Of a stretch of 64,000 nt of DNA, positions 15,814 to 24,473 are shown one piece after another. The number at the start of each line of letters is the position of its first letter. Within the stretch, counting starts at the first letter, position 1. The notes beneath the pieces are model-generated. The model was not told where the DNA came from, did not search any database, and was given only the letters and a program-made list of their open reading frames with translations. The translations under genes were made by a program, and so were the position numbers. Source of the stretch: an uncultured Rikenellaceae bacterium (GTDB lineage: Bacteria; Bacteroidota; Bacteroidia; Bacteroidales; Rikenellaceae); contig CAJGBR010000001.1 in the NCBI GenBank assembly GCA_904501625.1, forward strand, positions 23,767-87,766. The letters run 5' to 3'.

Positions 15814-17955
15814 ATGAAGAAACCTTTATTATTACTTGTGTTGTGCTGTACGATGCTTTTTGCAAATGCAAGCAAACCGTTCAGTTACGAGCAAATCAAA
15901 AACGGAACATTCGCACAAAAATATGTTCCAGCTCAACGTTCAATGGCCAATGGCCTGAGTTACACTGCATTAGAAAAAGGCAACGTTGTTCGTTACAGTT
16001 ACTCGACAGGCAAACTCGAAGGAATTATGTTTGATTGTGGAGCAGCAAAACTTCAAATCAAACCGAGTGGCTACCAACTCAGTCCCGACGAAAAGACCAT
16101 CTTGCTCGAGACTAATGCCACTCCGATTTACCGTCACTCGTATACTGCAGATTACTATCTATACACCATTGCTACGGGAGAACTCAAACCGTTGCTGACA
16201 GAGGGAAATCAAAAAATTGCACGTTTTTCTCCTGACGGCAAAAAGGTTGCATTCGTTCGCGAAAACAACATCTTCGTCATTGACGTTCAAAGTGGCGAAC
16301 TGACTCAACTGACTAAAGATGGCAAATTTAACGAAATAATCAATGGCCACACAGATTGGGTTTATGAAGAAGAATTCGGATTCACAGATGGTTTCCAATG
16401 GTCACCAGACTCAAAGAAGATTGCATACTACCGTTTCGACGAATCACACGTGAGCATCTATCCGATGAACCGTTTCGATGACAAACTCTACCCGACCGTC
16501 TACTCGTTCAAGTACCCGAAAGCGGGCGAACCTAACTCATACGTCGACATCTATGTTCACGACCTTGCTTCAGGTGACAGAACCAAAATCGACATCGGTG
16601 AAGAAAAAGACCAATATATTCCTTGGATTCAGTGGACTTCCAAAGGCGAACTCACCCTGTTCCGTGCAAACAGACTTCAAAACGACATTGACCTGTTGGT
16701 AGCCGACGAAAAGGGTGCTACACGCGTAGTCTATGAAGAAAGTGATCCGAAATACATCGAACGAATCAGCAGCGAAACTGCAACATTCCTCGAAGACGGA
16801 GATCGCTACATTGTTATGAGCGAACGCGACGGTTGGCGTCATATGTACCTTTATTCTATCAGCAAAGGTCTGCTTAATCAAATCACAAAAGGCGAGTGGG
16901 AAGTGACTCAGATTTGCGGCATCGACTCAAAGAGAGGCATTATATATTATATGTCTACCGAGACATCTCCGCTTGAACGCAACCTCTACTCTATCAAACT
17001 AAACGGTAAAGGCAAAAAACGCATCACTACCGAAGCCGGCACATACAGCATAAACTTCTCAAGAGGTCTGAAATACTACACATCAAGATTCTCAAATTTG
17101 ACAACTCCAACTATCACATCGATTCATACTGCAGACGGCAAACTCGTGCGTATGATTGAAGATAATGCAAAACTCAAACAAACCCTCGAAGAGTACGGAG
17201 TTCCTCAAAGAGAATTCTTCACATTCAAGAACTCAATGGACATCACCCTTAACGGATTTATGATTAAACCCAACAACTTCGATCCGAACAAGAAATACCC
17301 TGTGTTTATGACTCAATATAGTGGACCTGGATCACAACAAGTTGCAAACCGTTGGCAGATGTCTTGGGAAGATGCATTGGTTCAAGAGGGTTATATCGTA
17401 GTTTGTGTCGATGGCCGCGGCACAGGTTACAGAGGAGCTGAGTTCCGCAAATGCACATACGGCAACCTCGGTTACTTCGAGGTAATTGACCAGACTGATG
17501 CTGCGAAATATCTTGCAACACTGCCTTATGTTGATGCATCACGCATCGGCATTTACGGTTGGAGTTTCGGTGGATTTATGTCATTGAACTGTATTCTGAA
17601 AGCATCTGACGTATTCAAAATGGCAATTTCGATTGCCCCTGTAACAAATTGGCGTTACTATGATTCAATCTACACAGAGATCTATAACGGACTGCCTCAG
17701 AACAACCCAGATGGTTACGATCAGAACTCACCTATTAACTTTGCAGACAAACTGAAAGGCAAACTTCTGATTGTTCACGGCTCGGCTGACGATAACGTTC
17801 ACCTACAAAATGCAATGGAGATGATTCGCGAATTGATCCGTGCCGGAAAACAATTCGATATGATGATCTATCCTGACAAGAACCACTCGATTTTGGGCGG
17901 AGCTCGTCACCACCTGATGAAACGCTGCATCAACTATGTCAAAGATAATCTGTAA
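15814..17955 (+). CDS. Dipeptidyl peptidase IV, S9B family
   Basis: A 713-residue secreted protein counted from the ATG at 15814, which begins a signal peptide (MKKPLLLLVLCC, cleavage near ANAS). The earlier in-frame ATG at 15760 lies on the promoter. The beta-propeller holds DWVYEEEFG, the Glu pair that anchors the substrate N-terminus in DPP IV. The hydrolase domain has GWSFGGF, GSADDNVH and DKNHS as Ser, Asp and His sites. DPP IV removes Xaa-Pro or Xaa-Ala dipeptides. The length agrees with Porphyromonas and Bacteroides homologues. It is a single gene with promoter and terminator. Confidence 0.93.
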   Translation: MKKPLLLLVLCCTMLFANASKPFSYEQIKNGTFAQKYVPAQRSMANGLSYTALEKGNVVRYSYSTGKLEGIMFDCGAAKLQIKPSGYQLSPDEKTILLETNATPIYRHSYTADYYLYTIATGELKPLLTEGNQKIARFSPDGKKVAFVRENNIFVIDVQSGELTQLTKDGKFNEIINGHTDWVYEEEFGFTDGFQWSPDSKKIAYYRFDESHVSIYPMNRFDDKLYPTVYSFKYPKAGEPNSYVDIYVHDLASGDRTKIDIGEEKDQYIPWIQWTSKGELTLFRANRLQNDIDLLVADEKGATRVVYEESDPKYIERISSETATFLEDGDRYIVMSERDGWRHMYLYSISKGLLNQITKGEWEVTQICGIDSKRGIIYYMSTETSPLERNLYSIKLNGKGKKRITTEAGTYSINFSRGLKYYTSRFSNLTTPTITSIHTADGKLVRMIEDNAKLKQTLEEYGVPQREFFTFKNSMDITLNGFMIKPNNFDPNKKYPVFMTQYSGPGSQQVANRWQMSWEDALVQEGYIVVCVDGRGTGYRGAEFRKCTYGNLGYFEVIDQTDAAKYLATLPYVDASRIGIYGWSFGGFMSLNCILKASDVFKMAISIAPVTNWRYYDSIYTEIYNGLPQNNPDGYDQNSPINFADKLKGKLLIVHGSADDNVHLQNAMEMIRELIRAGKQFDMMIYPDKNHSILGGARHHLMKRCINYVKDNL

Positions 17956-17976
17956 GATAGATTTCTATTAATCATA

Positions 17977-18005
17977 AAAGCACCGAAAAAATCGGTGCTT
18001 TTTTT
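17977..18005 (+). terminator. Terminator of the DPP IV gene
   Basis: AAAGCACCGA pairs with TCGGTGCTTT around a 5-base A loop, followed by Ts. Its T-run runs into the -33 TTG of the next promoter. Confidence 0.9.
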
Positions 18006-18034
18006 GTAAGTCAAGAATATATTACGTACCTTTG
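18004..18034 (+). promoter_or_regulatory. Promoter of the cobalamin riboswitch-BtuG unit
   Basis: TTG at 18004-18006, exactly 20 bases, then TACCTTTG at 18027-18034. The RNA would start near 18040, right at the 5' edge of the aptamer. Confidence 0.85.
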
Positions 18035-18041
18035 TATCGGA

Positions 18042-18216
18042 GAATCAAGGTGTCTGAACCATCCTTTCGGTCTGTTCAGAATAATAGGGAATCCGGTGCA
18101 AATCCGGAGCTGTACCCGTAGCTGTAACCTCGAAAAAAAGATTGTTACAACTCCAAGTCACTGTCCATCTGGATGGGAAGGCTAAAACAATCTGAGGAAG
18201 CCAGAAAACCTGCCTC
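18042..18216 (+). promoter_or_regulatory. Cobalamin riboswitch
   Basis: The conserved blocks of the B12 aptamer appear in order. These are GGGAATCCGGTGCAAATCC near 18088, GCTGTACCCGTAGCTGTAA (18110-18127), CACTGTCC near 18160 with GGATGGGAAGGC (18171-18182), and the B12 box AGCCAGAAAACCTGCC at 18199-18214. An arm TCGCT...AGCGA (18222-18254) follows, and GGCAGC (18247-18252) could pair with GCTGCC (18346-18351) just before the coding start. The leader is about 350 bases. Binding of adenosylcobalamin or a related cobamide should lower expression of the lipoprotein encoded downstream. The switching mechanism is inferred. Confidence 0.95.
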
Positions 18217-18389
18217 GATACTCGCTATTCAATGCTTCGGGTAAAAGGCAGCGAATACAATGTTTCGGCTTAAACAGCTAATACTGGACCATAAAGCCAA
18301 TTCATTTGTATCACTCTTTTTATTCCCAATTAATTACTAACCGCAGCTGCCACGTGTTAAGCATCACGTCTGACAACTGCAAAAAATTA

Positions 18390-19445
18390 ATGAGAATGAG
18401 AAAGAATTTTCTTAATCTGTTTGTGACCTCAGCACTTTTGCTGGGATTCACAGCCTGCGACAGTGATAATAATCAAGATTATCACGACTCAGACCAACCA
18501 ACTCTTGTAGACAGTATTCGTTATTTTGCCACTTGCGAAGGCAACTACACCAGAGGCAATGCATCAATCACGGCAATAATGAACGATGGCTCGGTACGCC
18601 AGAATCTGTTCCAAAGCATCAACGGCAGACCGCTGGGCGATGTGGCTCAATCGATGTCACTGATTGATGACAATTTCTACATCGTACTAAATAATTCTGC
18701 CAAAGTAGAAGTTGTTGATGATAAGCAATTTAAATCACAAGCAACAATACTGCTCTACAATCCACGCACCCAACCTAGATACATCTGCGGAATCGGAGGC
18801 TACAAGGCAGTACTGACTGATGCTACGTGCGACTCACTCCGAATTATTGATACCCGTACATTCGAAATCGTTCGCAGAATCTATGTCGGATCTCCTACAA
18901 ACCTAATGACTGCTGTCGGTACGAAACTATTCATCAAGGCCGGCAATGAAACATTAATCTATAATACGGCTACCGATAATTTCACAAAACTCAACTTTTC
19001 AGCGACTGCTGACTCGAAAATGGTTGTGGATAAAAGTGGATACCTTTGGCTTTTGACTACCGATGACAACGGAACATTACTAATAAAAATTGACCCGACT
19101 ACGGAACAGATAGTACTACAAAAACGTCTCGACCAAATCACAGTAGATCAATGGGGTGCTCGAATTTCAATTTTGGACAATACGATCTATTTCAGTGCAA
19201 TAGATAGCAACTACAAGTCGTACATATGTAAGTATTCAATCCAATCAGACAGCTACTCATTGGCATTCACTCCGACCGAAGTAACATATCTTTACGGAAT
19301 GGATATCGTGAAAAATAATTTCGTAATATGTGATGCCGTCGATTTCAGTCAATCTGGTTACCTGATTGAAATGACTCCAAATGGAGAGGTGATAAATAAA
19401 TTTAAGGCCGGAATATCACCAAACTTTATTTACGACAATAAATAA
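18390..19445 (+). CDS. BtuG-like cobalamin-binding surface lipoprotein
   Basis: A 351-residue lipoprotein counted from the ATG at 18390; an in-frame ATG at 18306 lies inside the riboswitch leader. The signal peptide ends LLGFTAC with Cys23, and the acidic residues that follow fit a Bacteroidota surface-export signal. The body is a YncE/DUF5074-type beta-propeller with the typical stretch NGRPLGDVAQSM and repeated blade-like segments. In Bacteroides, BtuG sits on BtuB at the cell surface and binds B12 with very high affinity. The riboswitch directly upstream supports this role. No btuB is adjacent. Assignment rests on family pattern and regulation. Confidence 0.82.
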   Translation: MRMRKNFLNLFVTSALLLGFTACDSDNNQDYHDSDQPTLVDSIRYFATCEGNYTRGNASITAIMNDGSVRQNLFQSINGRPLGDVAQSMSLIDDNFYIVLNNSAKVEVVDDKQFKSQATILLYNPRTQPRYICGIGGYKAVLTDATCDSLRIIDTRTFEIVRRIYVGSPTNLMTAVGTKLFIKAGNETLIYNTATDNFTKLNFSATADSKMVVDKSGYLWLLTTDDNGTLLIKIDPTTEQIVLQKRLDQITVDQWGARISILDNTIYFSAIDSNYKSYICKYSIQSDSYSLAFTPTEVTYLYGMDIVKNNFVICDAVDFSQSGYLIEMTPNGEVINKFKAGISPNFIYDNK

Positions 19446-19463
19446 CAAATCACCACGAAAAAA

Positions 19464-19492
19464 AGAATCCTGTCCGATTAAGACAGGATTCT
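19464..19492 (+). terminator. Hairpin after the BtuG-like gene
   Basis: AGAATCCTGTC pairs with GACAGGATTCT over 11 base pairs. The plus-strand tail (TGGTTTAG) is a poor T-run, while the minus strand has a good one, so termination in the plus direction may be partial. Confidence 0.6.
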
Positions 19493-19689
19493 TGGTTTAG
19501 TAAAGGTTAATAACCTTCTATTTTCGAGTACGGAAACAAAGTTAATAAATCAAAACGACCATTTCAAATTTAGTAGACTAAACATCTTTTTTAGTAGACA
19601 AAAACAACTTCACCACAAACCAATCAATAACAATTAACTCAATTTAAAAAAATATTACCAATAAAAAGTATAATTTCCGATAAAACTTG

Positions 19690-19697
19690 TAACTTTG
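19690..19697 (+). promoter_or_regulatory. -7 element of gcvT
   Basis: TAACTTTG lies 29 bases before the gcvT ATG. No -33 TTTG at the right spacing. The bases between 19493 and 19690 are AT-rich, and I see no glycine riboswitch there. Confidence 0.5.
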
Positions 19698-19726
19698 CAC
19701 CAAACTGAAAGTAAATTTTTAATAAT

Positions 19727-20836
19727 ATGAAAACTACTCCATTTACAAATTACCACATTGAAGCCGGAGCCAAAATGGCTGAATTTGCCGGTTACAATAT
19801 GCCAATCGAATTTTCAGGCATCACTGATGAACACACAACTGTACGCGAAGCTGCAGGTGTTTTTGACGTTAGCCATATGGGCGAAGTTTGGGTTAAAGGT
19901 CCTAAAGCTGTAGAATTGCTTCAGAAAATCACAACTAACGACGTAACTGCATTGTACGACGGTAAGGTTCAATACACTTGTATGCCTAATGGTCAAGGCG
20001 GTATCGTTGACGATTTGTTGGTTTATCGTTTTGATGCAGAATCATACCTCTTGGTTATCAATGCTGCAAATATTGATAAAGACTGGGCTTGGATTAGCAA
20101 ACACGGTCAAGAAATGGGTATGCAAATCGGTAAAGATAAAGAACTTTATAACGCTTCTGATGATATCGCACAATTGGCAATCCAAGGTCCGTTGGCAATG
20201 AAACTCGTTCAGAAAATGTGTAATCAACCGGTTGAAGATATGGAATACTACACATTCTGCGTAACAGAAGTTGGTGGCGTTAAAGATGCAATCTTATCTA
20301 TCACAGGTTACACAGGTGCAGGTGGTTGCGAAATCTATATCCCAAAAGAAGCTGCTGCAACATTGTGGAATGCTATGTGGGAAGCTGGTAAAGAATTCGG
20401 TCTGAAAAACATCGGTCTTGGTGCACGCGACACATTGCGTTTGGAAATGGGCTTCTGTCTCTATGGTAACGATATTGACGACACAACTTCTCCAATCGAA
20501 GCAGGTCTGGGTTGGATCACTAAATTCGTAGACAACAAACCATTTATCGATCGCGAAAAAATGGAACAACTCAAAGCTGAAGGCGTTAGCCGTAAACTCG
20601 TAGGCTTTGAAATGATCGACCGCGGTATTCCACGTCACGGCTATGAGATTGATGACAACGAAGGCAATATCATTGGACACGTTACTTCAGGTACAATGTC
20701 ACCATCAATGAAGAAAGCTGTCGGTATGGCATATGTTGCTACAGCATTCTCTAAGACAGGTAGCGAAATCAATATCGTTGTTCGTGGAAAACAACTTAAA
20801 GCTAAAGTTGTTCGTCCTCCATTCTACAAAAAATAA
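19727..20836 (+). CDS. gcvT: Glycine cleavage system T protein (aminomethyltransferase)
   Basis: A 369-residue protein of the usual GcvT length. Early residues GVFDVSHMGEVWVKG and the TNDV segment, the folate-site region IVDDLLVYR, TGYTGAGGCEIY, and the C-terminal VTSGTMSPSMKKAVGMAYV are all family hallmarks. It transfers the methylene group from the aminomethyl-lipoyl H protein to tetrahydrofolate, releasing ammonia. The other gcv genes are not in this window. Codon use is biased towards GGT, GCT and GAA, suggesting high expression. A small secreted protein is encoded 26 bases downstream. Confidence 0.96.
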   Translation: MKTTPFTNYHIEAGAKMAEFAGYNMPIEFSGITDEHTTVREAAGVFDVSHMGEVWVKGPKAVELLQKITTNDVTALYDGKVQYTCMPNGQGGIVDDLLVYRFDAESYLLVINAANIDKDWAWISKHGQEMGMQIGKDKELYNASDDIAQLAIQGPLAMKLVQKMCNQPVEDMEYYTFCVTEVGGVKDAILSITGYTGAGGCEIYIPKEAAATLWNAMWEAGKEFGLKNIGLGARDTLRLEMGFCLYGNDIDDTTSPIEAGLGWITKFVDNKPFIDREKMEQLKAEGVSRKLVGFEMIDRGIPRHGYEIDDNEGNIIGHVTSGTMSPSMKKAVGMAYVATAFSKTGSEINIVVRGKQLKAKVVRPPFYKK

Positions 20837-20862
20837 TCTAACACAAAATAACTGATTAAATT

Positions 20863-21258
20863 ATGAAAAAATTTTCATTGATCGCGTTGATCGCAGTAGT
20901 AGTACTCTCTTTGAGTGCTGGTGCTCAAAAAGTTAACCTTAAAATCAATCTTCCGAAAGAAGGACGAGCATATATTGCAGACACTCTTCCGAGAAAATAT
21001 TTTGCACCAACAATGTTGATGGTTGTTGCTCAGGATATGAAAAACAATATTGCTCCTGAAAATGTTGAAGTTAAAATCAAAGGCCCGAATAGCTTCTTTG
21101 ACAAATTTAACATCACAGGTGGTACTCAAAGAAACTACAAATCTTTCCCACAAGATTCTGTTGAAGTGACAGTTACTAAAGCTGGTTACAAGACAGTTAC
21201 TTTCAAGGCTCTTGTAAAATTGCCAGGAGTTATCGCTGTAAGACTTGACGCAGAATAG
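20863..21258 (+). CDS. Small secreted protein, unknown function
   Basis: A 131-residue protein with a signal peptide (MKKFSLIALIAVVVLSLSAG, cleavage likely after GAQ). The mature part has alternating polar and hydrophobic segments and reads like a beta-sandwich (VEVKIKGP, VEVTVTKAGYKTVTFKA). It has no Cys. I do not recognise the family. It follows gcvT by 26 bases, shares its high-expression codon use, and is followed by a terminator, so the two are probably one transcript. A surface or periplasmic role is inferred from the signal peptide only. Confidence 0.75.
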   Translation: MKKFSLIALIAVVVLSLSAGAQKVNLKINLPKEGRAYIADTLPRKYFAPTMLMVVAQDMKNNIAPENVEVKIKGPNSFFDKFNITGGTQRNYKSFPQDSVEVTVTKAGYKTVTFKALVKLPGVIAVRLDAE

Positions 21259-21280
21259 TTTTATTATCCAGTCAAATAAA

Positions 21281-21313
21281 AAGGGTGTCCCACACGGAAC
21301 ACCCTTAATTTTT
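21281..21313 (+). terminator. Terminator after the gcvT unit
   Basis: AAGGGTGT pairs with ACACCCTT, extended by CC/GG, followed by a T-rich tail. The minus strand also has a T-run, so it can end the convergent thioesterase operon. Confidence 0.85.
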
Positions 21314-21327
21314 ATATGTAAGTTGCA

Positions 21328-21711
21328 CTAACCTAGTTTTGCCATAAATCGTGCAGACTCAACGGCAATCCTGCGATGCGTAGCTCGACCAATCTCACCA
21401 CGATTATCTCGTGCCACAATTTCAAAATCAATAATACGACCATCTATCGCAATAATTGCAGCCTGAGCTTCAACATCCGCTCCCATCGGTGTAGCTCGTG
21501 TATGCTCGAGATTTAGCATTACGCCAACTGTAGTCCACCCCTCCGGCAACGAACCGTCCAAAGCAACACACGCACTCTGTTCCATTAACGCAGCCATTGA
21601 TGGGGTTGCATAAACCTCCAATAGTCCGCTACCAACAGCTGCAGCACTTTTAGCGCGATCAACTTTTGCAACGGCCAATCCCGTTGCACCGACTTTAGCA
21701 TTTATATCCAT
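21328..21711 (-). CDS. FlK-like hotdog-fold thioesterase
   Basis: A 127-residue single hotdog domain. It carries ATPSMAALMEQSAC and, further on, LNLEHTRATPMG. Thr36, Glu44 and His70 lie at the same spacing (8 and 26) as the catalytic Thr42, Glu50 and His76 known for fluoroacetyl-CoA thioesterase FlK. It should hydrolyse a small acyl-CoA in the cytosol; fluoroacetate itself is unlikely to be the natural substrate. It starts 5 bases after the flavodiiron gene and is the last gene of the long minus-strand run. Confidence 0.85.
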   Translation of the reverse strand: MDINAKVGATGLAVAKVDRAKSAAAVGSGLLEVYATPSMAALMEQSACVALDGSLPEGWTTVGVMLNLEHTRATPMGADVEAQAAIIAIDGRIIDFEIVARDNRGEIGRATHRRIAVESARFMAKLG

Positions 21712-21716
21712 AACAA

Positions 21717-22907
21717 TTATTTTACTATACGTTCAGCCATTGCAGTTGCCATCGCATCACACGTAGCAAGTTTTTCAGGAGTAACCATACCAAAAATTTC
21801 TACCGGAGCTGCGACCTGTTCCCAACCCGATTTTTCTGCGAATTCTGCCAGACGGCGTACTCCGCCACCATTCCAGGTAAACGAGCCAAACAAACCGAGA
21901 TAACGATTTTTCAAACTCAAGTGAGACATATGTGAAATAACATTAGTCATTGTTGGCAACATTTCGCCATTATACGCACAACTACCCAAGATAATACCTT
22001 TACATCTCCACATTTCGCTAATCAGGAATGACACGTGAGTCTTCGATGCATCATAAACACGAATATCTCTTACTCCTTGTTGAGCCAATGTACGAGCTAT
22101 TCTATCGGCTACGGCTGCAGTATTTTCGTACATTGTACCATAAATGACTACAACAGCATCATCTGCTTCATATTTACTCCAGCGGTCATAGAGTCCCAAT
22201 ACATATCCTGGATCTTCTCTCCAGATCGGGCCGTGTAACGGAGCAATAATCTTAACAGGAACACCTGCCAGTTTAGCGAATGCTTTCTGAACCATTCCTG
22301 AAAATTTACCCACAATGTTCGAGTAGTATCTACGCATCTCGTTATCATAGCGACCACGTGCAAACTGGTCATCAAACAATGCTCCATCAAGTGTACCAAA
22401 CGTACCGAATGCGTCTGCCGAGAACAATATCTGATCCGTAGCATCATATGTAACCATACTTTCTGGCCAATGCACCCACGGGGTAAATACAAATTTCAAC
22501 TTATGTTTTCCAAGATCAAGTTCATCACCATCGGCAACTTCAACCAAACCGTCAGTAATTCCGTAATAACCTTCAATCATTTTAAATGTCTTGGCATTAC
22601 CAACAATCTGAATATTAGGCCAACGTTTTTTAATTTCACCCACTTCACCTGAGTGGTCAAGTTCCATATGGTTAACAATCAGGTAATCGGGTTGACGATC
22701 ACCCAACAGACGTGCTATCGAATCGACATAACCGGCTCCACGAGTACTTTCAACCGTATCAAGCAGAGCAATCTTCTCATCTATAATAACATACGAATTA
22801 TAGCACACGCCCTCTGGCAATGGCCAAATATTTTCAAATAGTTCTTTACGTCTATCGTTCACGCTAATTACGTAAACCGAATCGTTAATTTTCACAAAAT
22901 TATCCAT
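21717..22907 (-). CDS. Flavodiiron protein, A-type flavoprotein
   Basis: A 396-residue two-domain protein. The metallo-beta-lactamase-like domain has the diiron ligands in NHMELDHSGEV near residue 79 and in TPWVHWPES and SADAFGTFG. The flavodoxin domain starts near residue 250 with VVIYGTMYENTAAVADRIA, the FMN phosphate loop, and ends with LGLFGSFTWNGGG. Such proteins reduce oxygen to water or nitric oxide to nitrous oxide and protect anaerobes. It has no extra rubredoxin domain. The neighbouring thioesterase and DUF4294 genes are close enough for one operon. Confidence 0.93.
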   Translation of the reverse strand: MDNFVKINDSVYVISVNDRRKELFENIWPLPEGVCYNSYVIIDEKIALLDTVESTRGAGYVDSIARLLGDRQPDYLIVNHMELDHSGEVGEIKKRWPNIQIVGNAKTFKMIEGYYGITDGLVEVADGDELDLGKHKLKFVFTPWVHWPESMVTYDATDQILFSADAFGTFGTLDGALFDDQFARGRYDNEMRRYYSNIVGKFSGMVQKAFAKLAGVPVKIIAPLHGPIWREDPGYVLGLYDRWSKYEADDAVVVIYGTMYENTAAVADRIARTLAQQGVRDIRVYDASKTHVSFLISEMWRCKGIILGSCAYNGEMLPTMTNVISHMSHLSLKNRYLGLFGSFTWNGGGVRRLAEFAEKSGWEQVAAPVEIFGMVTPEKLATCDAMATAMAERIVK

Positions 22908-22939
22908 CTGTTTTAATTTTAATTATAAGATTTTATCAT

Positions 22940-23515
22940 TTATATTCTACCTGACTCATAGAGTCTTATAACCATTTCAATCATTCTATCTTCACCTTCG
23001 GCATCGTATTGCTCTTTCAGATTCGAGCCAAATATACGTGCCACTGTCTGCCAAAATCTCGCAGACAATCCACCCCTGAACTCCTTAAGCAGTGCATACG
23101 ACGTACTGCCCGTTTGTCGGTCAATCAATTTTATCAAAATATGTCCCTGGGAAATTGTCATTCTTTTCAGAATCGGAGTGTATCTTTTTATTAACTCCTT
23201 CTCAACAGACTTAATATGCCGTTCCCTGCTGCGCTTATCTGGAATTGCAGCCAATTCATCTTCAAGTTGCAACATTCGTTCGTTGGCATACCTGGCTATG
23301 GGATAGACCTTTTTGACATTTCGCACCAACCGATTATAACGACGCATATCAATCGGTCGGGCAAAAACCATCACAGGCTTGAGTTCAAAGTGCTGTATTG
23401 TCTCTCCTTTATACTGTTTTTTACCATATTGAGCAATCACAGATTGTCCCGACACATTATCTGCGAAACAACACAATCCTAAGACAAGCAACAAATATGT
23501 AAAAATTCTTTTCAC
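22940..23515 (-). CDS. DUF4294 family exported protein
   Basis: A 191-residue protein with an N-terminal signal peptide (hydrophobic YLLLVLGLCC, cleavage near VSGQ). It starts with GTG. The body is basic and helical, with RRYNRLVRNVKKVYPIARYA and KSVEKELIKRYTPILKRM, the pattern of DUF4294, a family largely restricted to Bacteroidota. Its function is not known. It sits between uridine phosphorylase and the flavodiiron gene with gaps of about 30 bases. The conserved basic helices suggest a periplasmic binding or structural role, but that is only a guess. Confidence 0.85.
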   Translation of the reverse strand: MKRIFTYLLLVLGLCCFADNVSGQSVIAQYGKKQYKGETIQHFELKPVMVFARPIDMRRYNRLVRNVKKVYPIARYANERMLQLEDELAAIPDKRSRERHIKSVEKELIKRYTPILKRMTISQGHILIKLIDRQTGSTSYALLKEFRGGLSARFWQTVARIFGSNLKEQYDAEGEDRMIEMVIRLYESGRI

Positions 23516-23542
23516 CTACCCACTCCTCTCAAAATCAAATTT

Positions 23543-24421
23543 CTATGCTGAAATTATCTTTTCAAGACATTTATCAATCATATTTTCAACGGCGTCCTGA
23601 TAATTGGTACGACTATCACCCGAAGCACGCTGTGCAATCGCCACACAGACGGTCGTAGCATCGTGCCCCATCAATTTTGCTAATCCCGCAAGTGCCGAGG
23701 ACTCCATCTCGTAATTAGTGATTCTCAATCCATCTGCCCTGAACAAAGCCAACCGATTGTTAAAATCAGGAGGTGTTGAGGGCTGCAATCTGAGCCATCG
23801 ACCTTGTGGAGCATAAAAACCTGGAGCAGAAATTGTCATTCCGGGAATTGTTATATCCGAATATAATTGATTTAATTTTTCTGATGATTCAATGAAATAG
23901 GGTCTTGCCATCTGAGGATTCCATTCGACAAAATCACAAAATCTACGTTCGAGATCTACCCGGCAAATCTGATTTCTACCCTTATAAAAATTCAATAATC
24001 CGTCAAATCCGATTGAAATCTTTGACAGAATCATATCTCCGAGAGCTATATCCGACTGTAATGTTCCAGAAGTTCCGAGTCTCAATATTTTCAGTTTAGT
24101 CAGATGCTCCTTCTCACAACGTCTGTTCAAATCGACATTCACCAAAGCATCAAGTTCTGACATAACGATATCTATATTATCCGTACCGATACCTGTTGAC
24201 ACCACACTGATTGGAACGTGTCCATATTCACCGGATACAATTCTAAACTCGCGGTTCTGAATCGAACAATATCTTTTCGTAAATCTTTCAGCCACGCGAT
24301 CAACACGAGCCGGATCTCCCACCAAAATCACTCTATCAGCCAATTGTCCCGGTCTGAGGTGCAGATGGAATATGCTGCCGTCGGGATTTAGCATCAATTC
24401 AGATTTCTTAATTTCTCTCAT
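23543..24421 (-). CDS. Nucleoside phosphorylase, uridine phosphorylase-like
   Basis: A 292-residue protein from the ATG at 24421; a GTG at 24439 is an alternative start. It has the phosphate-site motif GDPARVDRVAE, the segment SGEYGHVPISVVSTGIGTDN and the Glu-rich substrate loop TNYEMESSALAGLA. This is the NP-I family, closest in pattern to uridine phosphorylases. The enzyme would split uridine or another nucleoside with phosphate in the salvage pathway. It follows the NYN-cold-shock gene by about 50 bases, so a link to RNA turnover products is possible but not shown. Confidence 0.85.
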   Translation of the reverse strand: MREIKKSELMLNPDGSIFHLHLRPGQLADRVILVGDPARVDRVAERFTKRYCSIQNREFRIVSGEYGHVPISVVSTGIGTDNIDIVMSELDALVNVDLNRRCEKEHLTKLKILRLGTSGTLQSDIALGDMILSKISIGFDGLLNFYKGRNQICRVDLERRFCDFVEWNPQMARPYFIESSEKLNQLYSDITIPGMTISAPGFYAPQGRWLRLQPSTPPDFNNRLALFRADGLRITNYEMESSALAGLAKLMGHDATTVCVAIAQRASGDSRTNYQDAVENMIDKCLEKIISA

Positions 24422-24473
24422 AGACCAAGATTTTTCCACTCTTAATTTTGCTAACGAAGATTTATATTGTTTA

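Noticed and set aside
19446..19726. Glycine riboswitch upstream of gcvT
   Set aside because: No tandem aptamer pattern is visible; only a terminator-like hairpin and an AT-rich stretch with a -7 element.
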